A stretch of DNA of 64,000 bases from DATBDN01 sp963715995 (lineage in GTDB: Bacteria > Actinomycetota > Thermoleophilia > Solirubrobacterales > Thermoleophilaceae). Of the stretch, positions 25,067-34,930 are shown piece after piece. The stretch's first letter is position 1. Every line of letters starts with the position of its first letter. A model generated the notes under the pieces. The model had not been told where the DNA came from, made no database searches, and worked only from the letters and a program-made list of their open reading frames with translations. Location of the stretch: NCBI GenBank assembly GCA_963715995.1, contig OY970283.1, positions 2,914,001 to 2,978,000 on the forward strand, in the 5' to 3' direction. The translations under genes were made by a program, and so were the position numbers.

Positions 25067-26017
25067 GTGGTCGCCGCCATGCGTGAGCTCACGGCTGCGC
25101 GCCGTCCGCTCGTGATCGGCATCGGCGGCGGTGGTGACGTGGTCGGCGCGCTCGCTGTCGCCGAGCATTGCCGCCTCTTCAACGGGGCCACGCCGATCGT
25201 CGGCGGGGTCAGCTGGGAGCGCACACCGGTCGACCCGCAGCCCGGGCCGCGCCGCAGCGACGAGATCGCGAACGCGCGGCTGATCGCGCCCGGCGTGCTG
25301 GGCGCGAGCGCCGAGACCGTGATCCGGTCGAGTGGTATCGCGTTCGGCGAGTCGCGGCTGGCGGGGATGCTCGGCGAGGAGACGGTGCTGGTGGACCCCA
25401 CGATCGGCCCGCGCGCCATCGCAGCCGGGCTCGAAGCTGCGGTGCAGGCGCTTGGCGCGGACCTGATCGTGTTCCTCGACGTGGGCGGCGACGCGCTCGC
25501 GCATGGCGACGAGGCGGGGCTCGGCAGCCCGCTCTGCGATGCCGTGCTGCTGGCGGCGGCCGACCACCTGGCCGAGCGCCATGTACCGGTGCTGGGAGCG
25601 CTCTTCGGGACGGGCTGCGACGGCGAGCTGACCCCGGCCGAGGTGCTCGAGCGACTGGCGGAGGTGGGGGTCGCGGGCGGACTGGCGGGCGCGATCGGCC
25701 TCACGCCCGAGATTGCGGGGCTGCTCGAGCGGGCGGTGGAGGTCGTGCCAACCGAGGCAAGCGCCCAGGCCGTGAGGGCGTTTCGCGGGGTCAGCGGCCC
25801 GGTGCCGATCCGCGACGGGCGCCGGACCGTCCCGCTCTCCCCGCTCGCGGCACTCACGTTCTTCTTCCTTGTTCCGGCCGCCGTCCGCTCGGCCGCGCGG
25901 CTGGCGCTGGCGGTGCGCGAGGCCGCCGACCTGGACGAGGCGAACGCGATCCTGCGCTCGCTCGGCGTCCGCACCGAGCTCGACTGGGAGCTCGAACGCC
26001 AGCGCACGGGCGACTGA
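25067..26017 (+). CDS. DUF1152 family protein
   Basis: 316 residues (ATG at 25079 is an alternative start). N-terminal VIGIGGGGDVVGALAVAEHC and central VFLDVGGDALAHGDEAGLGSP cited as DVGGDALAHGDE are the signatures of DUF1152, a family of unknown function shared by archaea and bacteria. The glycine-rich N-terminus suggests a Rossmann-like nucleotide-binding fold. It starts 9 bp after the previous gene and ends 28 bp before the transhydrogenase operon; a link to NAD(P) metabolism is only positional. Confidence 0.8.
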   Translation: MVAAMRELTAARRPLVIGIGGGGDVVGALAVAEHCRLFNGATPIVGGVSWERTPVDPQPGPRRSDEIANARLIAPGVLGASAETVIRSSGIAFGESRLAGMLGEETVLVDPTIGPRAIAAGLEAAVQALGADLIVFLDVGGDALAHGDEAGLGSPLCDAVLLAAADHLAERHVPVLGALFGTGCDGELTPAEVLERLAEVGVAGGLAGAIGLTPEIAGLLERAVEVVPTEASAQAVRAFRGVSGPVPIRDGRRTVPLSPLAALTFFFLVPAAVRSAARLALAVREAADLDEANAILRSLGVRTELDWELERQRTGD

Positions 26018-26045
26018 CTCGTCAATCGGTACGCTGCCCGGTCCT

Positions 26046-27163
<1,118 letters not shown>

Positions 27164-27164
<1 letters not shown>

Positions 27165-27472
27165 TGGATCTCGTCACCGAAATCACGCTGCTGGTGATCG
27201 CCGCCTTCGTCGGCTTCGAGGTCATCTCGCGCGTGCCGAACACGCTGCACACACCGCTCATGTCGGCCACGAACGCCATCCACGGGATCGTGGTGCTCGG
27301 CGGCATCCTGCTGCTGGGCGAAGCGCACACCACGCTCGACAAGCTGCTGCTGGTGATCGCTGTCGCCTTCGGCACGATCAACGTGGTCGGCGGCTTCCTG
27401 GTCACCGACCGCATGCTCGAGATGTTCAAGGCGCGGCCCAAGCCGGCGCCGAAGGCGGAGGACGCGGAGTGA
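27164..27472 (+). CDS. pntAB: NAD(P) transhydrogenase subunit alpha, part 2
   Basis: 102 residues. Three to four membrane segments with VGFEVISRVPNTLHTPLMSATNAIHGIVV, cited as RVPNTLHTPLMSATNAIHG, the invariant proton-channel motif of PNT domain II. A short charged Lys/Pro-rich tail follows. ATG coupled to the pntAA stop; its own TGA overlaps the GTG of pntB. Confidence 0.93.
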
Positions 27473-28884
27473 CGCACGCGCCGCTCGCAAGCTCGTTCCT
27501 GCGCGATCAGGACTTCATCCGCTCCTGCTACATCGCCGCGTTCATCCTCTTCATCGTCGGGCTCCAGAACCTGCGCACGCCGGTGACCGCGCGGCGCGGC
27601 AACGTGATCGCGGCGGTCGGCATGGCGATCGCGGTCGTGGCGACTCTGCTGCAGCCGCAGGTGGGCAACTACGGCCTGATCGCGATCGGCGTGGTCATCG
27701 GCACGGCTGTTGGAGTGCCCGCGGCGCGCTCGGTGAAGATGACCGCGATGCCGCAGATGGTGGCGCTGTTCAACGGCGTCGGCGGCGGTGCGGTGGCGCT
27801 CATCGCATGGGTGGAGTTCCGCAAGTTCGGCGGCGACTACCCGCTGGAGATCGCGATCCCGTCGCTGTTCTCGGCGATCATCGGGTCGGTCTCGTTCTGG
27901 GGCTCGAACATCGCCTTCGGGAAGCTCCAGGAGATCATCCCCGGGCGGCCGATCCAGGCGCCGGGCCAGATCTTCATCAACTTCGGGCTCCTGACGATCG
28001 CCGTGGTCTGCGCGGTGATCATCGCCGCCTCGTCGGGGACCGTCTCGCAGGGCCTGTTCATCGCGATCCTGGTGTCGGGTGCGCTGCTCGGGAACATGTT
28101 CGTGCTGCCGATCGGCGGCGCCGACATGCCGGTGGTGATCTCGCTGCTGAACGCGTTCACCGGCCTGTCAGCGGCGGCGGCCGGCATCTCGCTGCACAAC
28201 TCGGCGCTGATCGTGGCCGGGATCATCGTCGGGTCCTCGGGCACGATCCTGACCCGGCTGATGGCCCAGGCGATGAACCGCTCGATCGCCAACATCTTCA
28301 AGGGCGGCTTCGGCGGCGTGTCGGCGGCGCCGTCCGGCGACGGCGAGGAGCGGCCGGTGAAGTCGACGTCGCCCGACGACGTGGCGATCCAGCTCTCCTA
28401 CGCCGAGCACGTGGTGATCGTCCCGGGATACGGGATGGCGGTCGCCCAGGCGCAGCACGCGGTGCGCGAGCTCACGAAGGAGCTCGAGAAGCGCGGCGTC
28501 GAGGTCAACTTCGCGATCCACCCGGTCGCCGGGCGCATGCCGGGCCACATGAACGTGCTGCTGGCCGAGGCCGACGTGCCCTACGAGCAGCTGAAGGAAA
28601 TGGACGAGATCAACGGCGACTTCGCACAGACGGACGTGACGCTTGTGATCGGCGCGAACGACGTGGTCAACCCGGCGGCGCGCGACGTGCCGGACTCGCC
28701 GATCTACGGCATGCCGATCCTGAACGTGGACGAGTCGGGCTCGATCATCGTGCTGAAGCGCTCGATGAACACGGGCTTCGCCGGAATCGACAATCCGCTC
28801 TTCTACAACGACAAGACGCAGCTGCTGTTCGGCGACGCGAAGGACTCGATCTCGAAGGTCGTCAAAGAGGTCGAGGCGCTCTAG
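27469..28884 (+). CDS. pntB: NAD(P) transhydrogenase subunit beta
   Basis: 471 residues from GTG. N-terminal membrane domain of about nine helices with MPQMVALFNGVGGGA and GADMPVVISLLNAFTGLSAA, cited as GADMPVVISLLNAF; C-terminal NADP-binding domain III from about 300 with VPGYGMAVAQAQHAVREL and INGDFAQTDVTLVIGANDVVNPAA cited as TDVTLVIGANDVVNP. Proton-driven hydride transfer from NADH to NADP+ supplies NADPH. All three pnt genes are complete and coupled. Confidence 0.95.
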   Translation: MTHAPLASSFLRDQDFIRSCYIAAFILFIVGLQNLRTPVTARRGNVIAAVGMAIAVVATLLQPQVGNYGLIAIGVVIGTAVGVPAARSVKMTAMPQMVALFNGVGGGAVALIAWVEFRKFGGDYPLEIAIPSLFSAIIGSVSFWGSNIAFGKLQEIIPGRPIQAPGQIFINFGLLTIAVVCAVIIAASSGTVSQGLFIAILVSGALLGNMFVLPIGGADMPVVISLLNAFTGLSAAAAGISLHNSALIVAGIIVGSSGTILTRLMAQAMNRSIANIFKGGFGGVSAAPSGDGEERPVKSTSPDDVAIQLSYAEHVVIVPGYGMAVAQAQHAVRELTKELEKRGVEVNFAIHPVAGRMPGHMNVLLAEADVPYEQLKEMDEINGDFAQTDVTLVIGANDVVNPAARDVPDSPIYGMPILNVDESGSIIVLKRSMNTGFAGIDNPLFYNDKTQLLFGDAKDSISKVVKEVEAL

Positions 28885-28907
28885 CGGGTCTCTCGCCGCC
28901 CGCCCGC

Positions 28908-29243
28908 TCAGCCAGAGCGCAGCGGCAGCGTGCCCAGGCCGTAGTCGATCCGCACCGGGTCGCCGGCCTTCCACGTCGCGGTCAGCGACGTCGAGCTGTG
29001 GGCCGCGAGCGACGACACGCCGACGTGGATCCGCGCCGGCACACGCTGGCCGCGCGCGTTCAGCAGGCGCATCGACTTCGCGCTCAGGGGCTCCGAGTGC
29101 GAGGTCGTGTTGCGCACGCGGGCGTCGAGCGAGCGACCCGCCACGCGCGGTGTGCCGTCCCAGGCGAGCACGCCCTCGATCCCACTGCCGCCGCACCCGC
29201 CGAGCGCGAGCGACACGAACACAACCGAAATCGCACGCCGCAT
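28908..29243 (-). CDS. Small putative lipoprotein
   Basis: 111 residues from ATG 29243. Basic start MRRAIS, hydrophobic VVFVSLALGGC with lipobox LALGGC (Cys at 18), then a beta-rich domain (SLDARVRNTTSHSE, SSLAAHSSTSLTATWKAG) like small Ig-type domains of extracellular lipoproteins. Function unknown. Convergent with pntB (23 bp apart) and divergent from the EAL gene with only 15 bp between starts, so its promoter must overlap the EAL gene's 5' region. Confidence 0.7.
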   Translation of the reverse strand: MRRAISVVFVSLALGGCGGSGIEGVLAWDGTPRVAGRSLDARVRNTTSHSEPLSAKSMRLLNARGQRVPARIHVGVSSLAAHSSTSLTATWKAGDPVRIDYGLGTLPLRSG

Positions 29244-29258
29244 CGGGGTCTGACCATA

Positions 29259-30593
29259 ATGGCGTCCGTGGCAGAGGAGGAATTCGAGGTCACCGACGAG
29301 CTCATCGAGGCGCTCGATCAGGTCATCAGCGAGCGCAGCGTGGTCTCGCTCTACCAGCCGATCTTCGACATCTCGAACCCCGAGCTGCCGCGTGAGTCGT
29401 ACCCGATCGTCGCCTACGAGGCGCTCGCCCGCGGACCGAAGGGATCCCCCGTGGAGTTCCCGGACAAGCTCTTCGGCACGGCGCGCGCCGCCGGCCGGCT
29501 GGCAGAGCTGGACTGGGTCTGCCGTGCCGCCGCGGTGCGCGGCGCGATGGAGGCCGGCCTGACCGCGCCGTTCACGCTCTTCTGCAACATGGAGCCGGAG
29601 GCCATCGACAGCGCGCCACCGTTCGACCTGCGCGACGTCTGGGAGCGCGCGAAGCAGGAGGTCCGGGTGATGACGGAGATCACCGAGCGCGCGATGACGC
29701 TGCGTCCCGCCGAGCTGCTCTCGACCGCCGGCGGCATCCGCGACGCGGGCTGGGGAATCGCGCTCGACGACGTCGGCGCGGAGCCCGCCTCGCTCGCACT
29801 CATGCCGTTCCTCGACCCCGACGTGGTGAAGCTCGACCTGCGCCTGATCCAGGACACGCCCACAGAGGACCTCGCCGAGGTGATCAACGCGGTGAACGCG
29901 GAGGCCGAGCGCTCCAACCTGACGATCCTGAGCGAGGGCATCGAGACCGAGCAGCACGAGCGCACGTCGCTGGCTTTCGGCGCCACGCTCGGGCAGGGCT
30001 GGCTCTACGGCCGCCCCGCGCCGCTGCCGAGCCCGCTGCCCGAGGCAACCAAGCAGGTGCAGATGCTCGGGCGCAAGCTCGGTGCGCGCCAGGCACGCGT
30101 CAGCCGCATCGTCGGCACGATGCAGTCGATCCGCACCGGCACCAAGCCGATCCTCCACTCGATGAGCCGCCACCTCGAGACGCAGGCGCGCTCACTCGGC
30201 GAGACCGCCGTGCTGCTGGCCATCTTCGAAGACGAGCAGTTCTTCGCCGGTCAGACGAAGGCGCGCTACGAGGAGCTCGCGCGCGACATCGCGTTCGTCG
30301 GGGTCATCGGCCCAGGCATGGCGGGCGCCCCCGCCGAGGGAGTGCGCGGCGCGAACATCGACGCCAACGACGAGCTCTTCGACGAGTGGGGCATCGCGGT
30401 CATCTCGCCGCACTTCGCCGCCGCCTTCGTGGCGCGGCCGGCAGGCGACCGCTCCCTGCCCGACGCCCAGCGCCAGTTCCAGTTCGCGCTGACATACAAC
30501 CGCGAGAACGTGGTCGAGACCGCGCGCAACATGATGAGCAAGATCACGCCGCACGTGCCGAGCGCCGAGCTGGGCGCGGCGCCGATGATCTAG
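29259..30593 (+). CDS. EAL-domain c-di-GMP phosphodiesterase fused to a DICT sensory domain
   Basis: 444 residues from ATG 29259. EAL domain about 25-265: YEALARG (Glu54), FCNMEPE, EITERAM, ALDDVGAEP, VKLDLRLI, ILSEGIET and LGQGWLYGRP keep the metal-binding and catalytic residues, so activity is likely. Residues about 300-440 resemble the DICT domain: AVLLAIFEDEQFF, RYEELARDIAFVGV, GVRGA, AVISPHFAAAFVAR and FALTYNRENVVE. DICT is a signal-input domain usually joined to diguanylate cyclases or regulators. Cytoplasmic. Stop overlaps the opposite gene by 4 bp. Confidence 0.85.
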   Translation: MASVAEEEFEVTDELIEALDQVISERSVVSLYQPIFDISNPELPRESYPIVAYEALARGPKGSPVEFPDKLFGTARAAGRLAELDWVCRAAAVRGAMEAGLTAPFTLFCNMEPEAIDSAPPFDLRDVWERAKQEVRVMTEITERAMTLRPAELLSTAGGIRDAGWGIALDDVGAEPASLALMPFLDPDVVKLDLRLIQDTPTEDLAEVINAVNAEAERSNLTILSEGIETEQHERTSLAFGATLGQGWLYGRPAPLPSPLPEATKQVQMLGRKLGARQARVSRIVGTMQSIRTGTKPILHSMSRHLETQARSLGETAVLLAIFEDEQFFAGQTKARYEELARDIAFVGVIGPGMAGAPAEGVRGANIDANDELFDEWGIAVISPHFAAAFVARPAGDRSLPDAQRQFQFALTYNRENVVETARNMMSKITPHVPSAELGAAPMI

Positions 30594-32197
30594 CGCGCGG
30601 CCGGGACCCCAGCGCGGCGGGCCCAGTAGCGGATCTTCGCCGGCGTGCGGGCGTCGGTGATCGCGACGAACGACACGCTCCCGCAGCTGCAGCTGCCGAA
30701 CACCAGGCGCGAGCGGTGGCGCGAGCGCAGCAGGCGCTTGCCGATCCAGAACGCGTGCGGGTATGCGCGCTTCACGTGGCGCAGCGACGACCCCGTGCGC
30801 ACGCGGTGCACGTGGGTCGAGAACGACGTGCTCGCCACGAGGCGAACGCGCCCGCCGCGATCGAGCGCCACCAGCAGGCTGCCGCCGCCCGCCACGCAGT
30901 AGCGCATCGAGTGCGCGCCCTGCGCCGTCGGCGCGCCGAGCGCGCGCTGCAAGGCCGAGCGCGTAGCCCGCAGGCGAACCATCCCGATGCCGTGACGCCC
31001 CGCCGCCCCCGCGCGCCGCAGGCAGCCGTCGCTCGTGCGCTCGGCGGGGGTGCCCGGCGGGTAGGTCTGGCCCAGCGCGCCGAAGAGCTTCGCCACGGTC
31101 GCGAATGCCGCCTTCGGCGTGTAGTCGTCGCGCAGCAGCCCGAAGTGCTGGGCGATGCCGCTGTCGGCGCTGTTCGCATCGCGCAGGTTGAACCAGCGGT
31201 AATCCGACACGTCGTAGTTGCCGCGGTAGTCGCTCACGGCGCGGATCATCTGGTCGGCCACCTGTGCCTGCATGTCCTCGCGCCGCGTGCCGTAGGTGGG
31301 CCAGCCGTTCTCCTCGATGTACATCGGAACGCTGTCGGGGATCCCGGCCGCGCGCAGGTAGCAGCGGAAGGAGCTCATCGCGTCGACCATGCCGTCGCGA
31401 TAGGAGTCGACCGACTGCTCCGCGGGCGGGAAGACCGTGCCCGGATAGGCATCGAGCCCGACCCAGTCGAGTGCCGCCACGAACGCCGGCCCGCCGTGCG
31501 TCTTGAGGTAGTCCCAGAACTGCTGCTCGTGGGCGGGGTCGTAGCGATAGGCCCAGTTGAAGCCGATCGCGAGCTGGCCGTAGCCCAGCTTCCGGGCCTC
31601 GTCCTTCGCCGCGATCACGCCCTGGATGAGCGCATCCTTGCCACCGCCGTAGGCGCCGTCCGAGGAATCCGAGCTGAAGTCGAAGTTGACCTCGTTGGTG
31701 ATCTGGAGGCCGATCACGCCGGGAATCGCCCCGAAGCGATCGACCACCTCGCGCACGTGCTTGGTCCAGGCCGCGATGTCGCCCTCCTGCTGGGACGACG
31801 GCTTGTAGCGGACCTGGAGCTCGACCAGATAGCCGGCGTCGCTGTAGCGCTGGGCCTCGCCAAGGAACTGCTTGAACGCCGCCTCACCGTCGGACCAGAA
31901 GAAGCGGTTGAGGCGAACGACGAACGGACCGGTCGCGGGCCGCAGCCGCGCGAGCGCGGCCAGCGACTTCGCGGGATCCTCGGGCTTGGCGCCGGCCGCC
32001 GGTGTCACGAACTGGCCGGCCTCCACGCGTGGCGTGATGCCCATGCGCAACGCCGGGCCGCCCTTCGGGGTCACCGCGGCGGCGCTGGTGTCGCCCGTGC
32101 ACGCGGGGTAGTCGTCCGCGCCGAGCGCAGGCCCGGCGCACGCAAGCGCCACCAGCGCTGCGCAGCCACCCCCGACGAGCTGCCTGAAAACCGCCAC
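30590..32197 (-). CDS. Secreted GH-A clan-like glycoside hydrolase with C-terminal extra domain
   Basis: 535 residues from GTG 32197. Signal peptide about 1-27 (ending ALGADD). TIM barrel about 45-375 with acid/base candidate in GLQITNEVNFD and nucleophile candidate in MYIEENGWPTYG, the clan A strand 4 and 7 positions. Exact GH family unclear; beta-galactanase- or glucanase-like enzymes are possible. The C-terminal 150 residues (GMVRLRATRSALQRALG, YCVAGGGSLLVALDRGGRV) form a separate basic domain with several Cys. The frame extends upstream past 32197 only into the shadow of the next gene. Confidence 0.75.
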   Translation of the reverse strand: MAVFRQLVGGGCAALVALACAGPALGADDYPACTGDTSAAAVTPKGGPALRMGITPRVEAGQFVTPAAGAKPEDPAKSLAALARLRPATGPFVVRLNRFFWSDGEAAFKQFLGEAQRYSDAGYLVELQVRYKPSSQQEGDIAAWTKHVREVVDRFGAIPGVIGLQITNEVNFDFSSDSSDGAYGGGKDALIQGVIAAKDEARKLGYGQLAIGFNWAYRYDPAHEQQFWDYLKTHGGPAFVAALDWVGLDAYPGTVFPPAEQSVDSYRDGMVDAMSSFRCYLRAAGIPDSVPMYIEENGWPTYGTRREDMQAQVADQMIRAVSDYRGNYDVSDYRWFNLRDANSADSGIAQHFGLLRDDYTPKAAFATVAKLFGALGQTYPPGTPAERTSDGCLRRAGAAGRHGIGMVRLRATRSALQRALGAPTAQGAHSMRYCVAGGGSLLVALDRGGRVRLVASTSFSTHVHRVRTGSSLRHVKRAYPHAFWIGKRLLRSRHRSRLVFGSCSCGSVSFVAITDARTPAKIRYWARRAGVPAAR

Positions 32198-32223
32198 CGC
32201 GGGCGCGACAGTAGCGAGCTGCC

Positions 32224-33993
32224 CTAGAGGCCGCGCGTGATCGCCGTGGTCAGCTTCGTGGCGTTCGTGGACTGGCCGGTGTCGGCGTTCGCGTTCGTCA
32301 CGACCGTCCGCAGCTTCACGCGGCGCGCCTTGCGCAGCGCCTTGCGGTCGGCGGTCGCGATCTTGGCCTTGAAGACCTTGCTCAGGCCGCCACGCAGCTT
32401 GTAGTTGACCTGCCCGAGCTTGATGAAGCGACCGGCGATCCGCCGGACGCTCTTCACGATGATCGCCCCGACGCACTGCTTCTCGACCCCGGGGCAGGCG
32501 ATCGTGACCACCACGAAGCCGGCGCGTGTGGCCTGAACCTTCGAGATGAGCACAACGCTTGGCGCGGCGATGTCCACGTTCTCGCAGTCGCCGCCGATGT
32601 CGTCGCGGGCCTCGCCCTGCACCGAGTCGGTCCCGCCGCCGCAGTCGGCCCGGTCGGTGGCCCCGTCGCGCGTCATCAGGTGATCGGCGCCTGCGCCGCC
32701 GCTCAGGAAGTCGCGCCCGGTGCCGCCGTCGATCGTGTCGCGTCCCGCGCCGCCGACCAGGCCGTCGTTCCCGCCCGCACCCTGGATGTTGTCGTCACCC
32801 GCGCCGCCGTCGAGCTCGTTGTCGGAGTCGTTTCCGACCAGCGTGTCCGCGCCCGAGCCGCCCGTCACGTCCTCCACGTCGGAGCCGACGTTGTCGCCCT
32901 CTCCGGCAGCGCCGTCGTTCGCCACGTCGTCGAGGGTGACCGTCACGGGGAAGGCGCGCGCGGCATAGTCGACCACCGCGTCCTCGCCGTCGCCGCCGAT
33001 GTAGGTGTCCGGGCCGCGCCCCGCGGACAGCATGTCGTCGCCCGGCCCACCGTCGAGCGTGTCGGCTGCGGCGTCCGAGCCAGAGTCGATCAGCACGTCG
33101 TTGCCGCCCATGCCGGCCAGGCTGTCGTTCCCACGCCCGCCGTCCAGCACGTTGCGCGCACCGCTGCCGATCAGGCTGTCGTCGCCGCCGCCACTCGTGA
33201 TGTCCTCCACGTCCGAGCGGACGTTGTCGGCCTCGCCGGGCGCGCCGTCGCCCACCGCGTCGTCCAGCGAGATCGTGACGCGCCCCGCGCGCAGGTAGTA
33301 GGCGTGATCCTCGCCGTCGCCGCCGCTCAGCACGTCGTTGTCCGGCCCAGTCCCGGGCCCGGCGCCGCCGCAGAGCTGGTCGTCACCGCCATCGCCGTTC
33401 AGGGAATCGTTGCCGGCCGACTCGCTGCACGTGTCGCCGCCGTCGAGCCGATCCTGGTCGTCGCCGCCGTTCTCGGTGTCGTCACCGTCGCCGCCGAAGA
33501 GGGCGTCGTCGCCCGCCCCGCCGACGAGCGAGTCGTCACCGGCGTCGCCATGGAGCGTGTCGGCCAGCGGGCCGCCCGTCAGGTGGTCGTTGCCGGCCCC
33601 GCCGTTCCCGGCGGAGACCGGCAGCGCCGCATTCACGGCCGCGTTGTCGTTCCCGTCGCCGAGGTCGAAGGTGATGCCGGCGACGGGGCCTGGGCAGGTG
33701 CCGGTGTTGCCGGCAGCCGTGCAGCCCCCCGCCCCATCGCCGTCCGAGACCAGATGGACGTCGGTGAAGACGACGGCTCCGAACGCATTGGTGGTGACGG
33801 TGAGTGAGTTGATCTCGCTCGTGTCATTCGTGCCGGCCGGGCAGCCGGCGGCCACATCGGAGGCTTCGAACGTGGCCACGCCGCCGGCCTCGCACACGGT
33901 CCCTGCCGACGCAGCCGGTGCCAGTGCCACCAGGCAAGTTGTCAAGACGATTGCTACCCAGATCGCCAGCCGCATCGGTCCATTAGACCTCAT
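32224..33993 (-). CDS. Secreted Ca-binding (RTX-like) repeat protein
   Basis: 589 residues; ATG 33993 or the internal ATG at 33975. Signal peptide LAIWVAIVLTTCLVALAPAASA-type (cited CLVALAPAASA). Residues about 100-470 hold beta-roll nonapeptides such as GGAGNDHLTGGPLADTLHG, with repeated spacer modules around GEADNVRSDVEDI and GEGDNVGSDVEDV, the same spacer type as in the protein at 19048-20907. The C-terminal 110 residues are Lys/Arg-rich (KVFKAKIATADRKALRK), a cell-wall or glycan-binding candidate. It lies 26 bp upstream of the glycosidase on the same strand, possibly one unit. Confidence 0.85.
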   Translation of the reverse strand: MRSNGPMRLAIWVAIVLTTCLVALAPAASAGTVCEAGGVATFEASDVAAGCPAGTNDTSEINSLTVTTNAFGAVVFTDVHLVSDGDGAGGCTAAGNTGTCPGPVAGITFDLGDGNDNAAVNAALPVSAGNGGAGNDHLTGGPLADTLHGDAGDDSLVGGAGDDALFGGDGDDTENGGDDQDRLDGGDTCSESAGNDSLNGDGGDDQLCGGAGPGTGPDNDVLSGGDGEDHAYYLRAGRVTISLDDAVGDGAPGEADNVRSDVEDITSGGGDDSLIGSGARNVLDGGRGNDSLAGMGGNDVLIDSGSDAAADTLDGGPGDDMLSAGRGPDTYIGGDGEDAVVDYAARAFPVTVTLDDVANDGAAGEGDNVGSDVEDVTGGSGADTLVGNDSDNELDGGAGDDNIQGAGGNDGLVGGAGRDTIDGGTGRDFLSGGAGADHLMTRDGATDRADCGGGTDSVQGEARDDIGGDCENVDIAAPSVVLISKVQATRAGFVVVTIACPGVEKQCVGAIIVKSVRRIAGRFIKLGQVNYKLRGGLSKVFKAKIATADRKALRKARRVKLRTVVTNANADTGQSTNATKLTTAITRGL

Positions 33994-34015
33994 CGGCCCT
34001 GTCGCAGGCGCCGGG

Positions 34016-34921
34016 TCAGGCGGGGCGCGGCACTCCGGAGCGCCGTTCGACCGAAACCGAGTACGCGTGACTGCGCACGTGCAGGATCGGGTCGTCGGAG
34101 AGCTCGATCCCGTCGGTCACGCGCGTGGGGTCCATCACCATCACGTCGTCGCCGTGCTCGCGCCGGCTCTCCGGCCCCGTCAGCTCGATCGTGCCCATGT
34201 CGATCGCCTCGCCGTCCTCGGGCCAGGCGGCGGTCGGGTCGTCGGTGGGGGCGCCGTCGGGCGCCAGCCGGGCCAGCAGCGTGAATCGCACCGGCACGCG
34301 CTCGAGAATCTCACCCTGGAGGAAGTCGCGCCCCGTGTCGTCGCGCTCGTCCTCGGGCAGCCACTCGATCTCGGCCTCCGGAGCCAGGCGCCAGCGCACC
34401 CAGCGCTCGTCGCCGTCGGCGTTCACGAGCTTGAAGGCGTGGATCGAGTTGTAGGCGATCGTCGCGTAGCTGCGCGGCGGGATCAGCATCGGCGCAATCA
34501 GCTGAACAGCCTGCTGGGTGGCGGGATGGGCGGCCACGAACTCGCCCACCTTCTCGAAGGACTGAGCGCGCGCAAGCGTGAACTCTAGGAACTCCTCGGG
34601 TGTGCGCACGAAGAAGACCGGGATCGACAGGCCGACGATGTCGGTGGTGCTGCCGCCGGGCAGGTAGAACTTCACCGCCAGGCCGCGGCCGTCGCCGATG
34701 CCCGCGTCGTTGGACTCCGGGTTGGCGCCGCCGTTCGAGAAACGCGCGGTCACCCGCAGCTCCCCGCCGGCGAACTGGGCTGCGCGCGTGAGGTCGCGCG
34801 CGTGCTCCGACGGCGTGAACGTGCCGCTCAGGCTCACGCCCTTCGCGTGGGCGGCGCGGTGGCCGGGATAGCTGCCACCCGCCTTGCCGATGGCATCGAC
34901 CAGCTCGCGCGCGTCTGTCAT
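34016..34921 (-). CDS. Catalase-related peroxidase (SrpA-type)
   Basis: 301 residues, the short catalase-family size. Distal His25 in HRAAHAKGVSL, NGGANPESNDAG with the distal Asn region, FFVRTPEEFLEF, and proximal haem Tyr in HVRSHAYSVSVERR near 290. Lacks the long C-terminal domain of true catalases; such small members usually act as peroxidases with organic hydroperoxides. No signal peptide, unlike SrpA. Nine bases upstream lies the aroF stop, so it may be read from the aroF promoter. Confidence 0.88.
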   Translation of the reverse strand: MTDARELVDAIGKAGGSYPGHRAAHAKGVSLSGTFTPSEHARDLTRAAQFAGGELRVTARFSNGGANPESNDAGIGDGRGLAVKFYLPGGSTTDIVGLSIPVFFVRTPEEFLEFTLARAQSFEKVGEFVAAHPATQQAVQLIAPMLIPPRSYATIAYNSIHAFKLVNADGDERWVRWRLAPEAEIEWLPEDERDDTGRDFLQGEILERVPVRFTLLARLAPDGAPTDDPTAAWPEDGEAIDMGTIELTGPESRREHGDDVMVMDPTRVTDGIELSDDPILHVRSHAYSVSVERRSGVPRPA

Positions 34922-34930
34922 GGGGCGATC

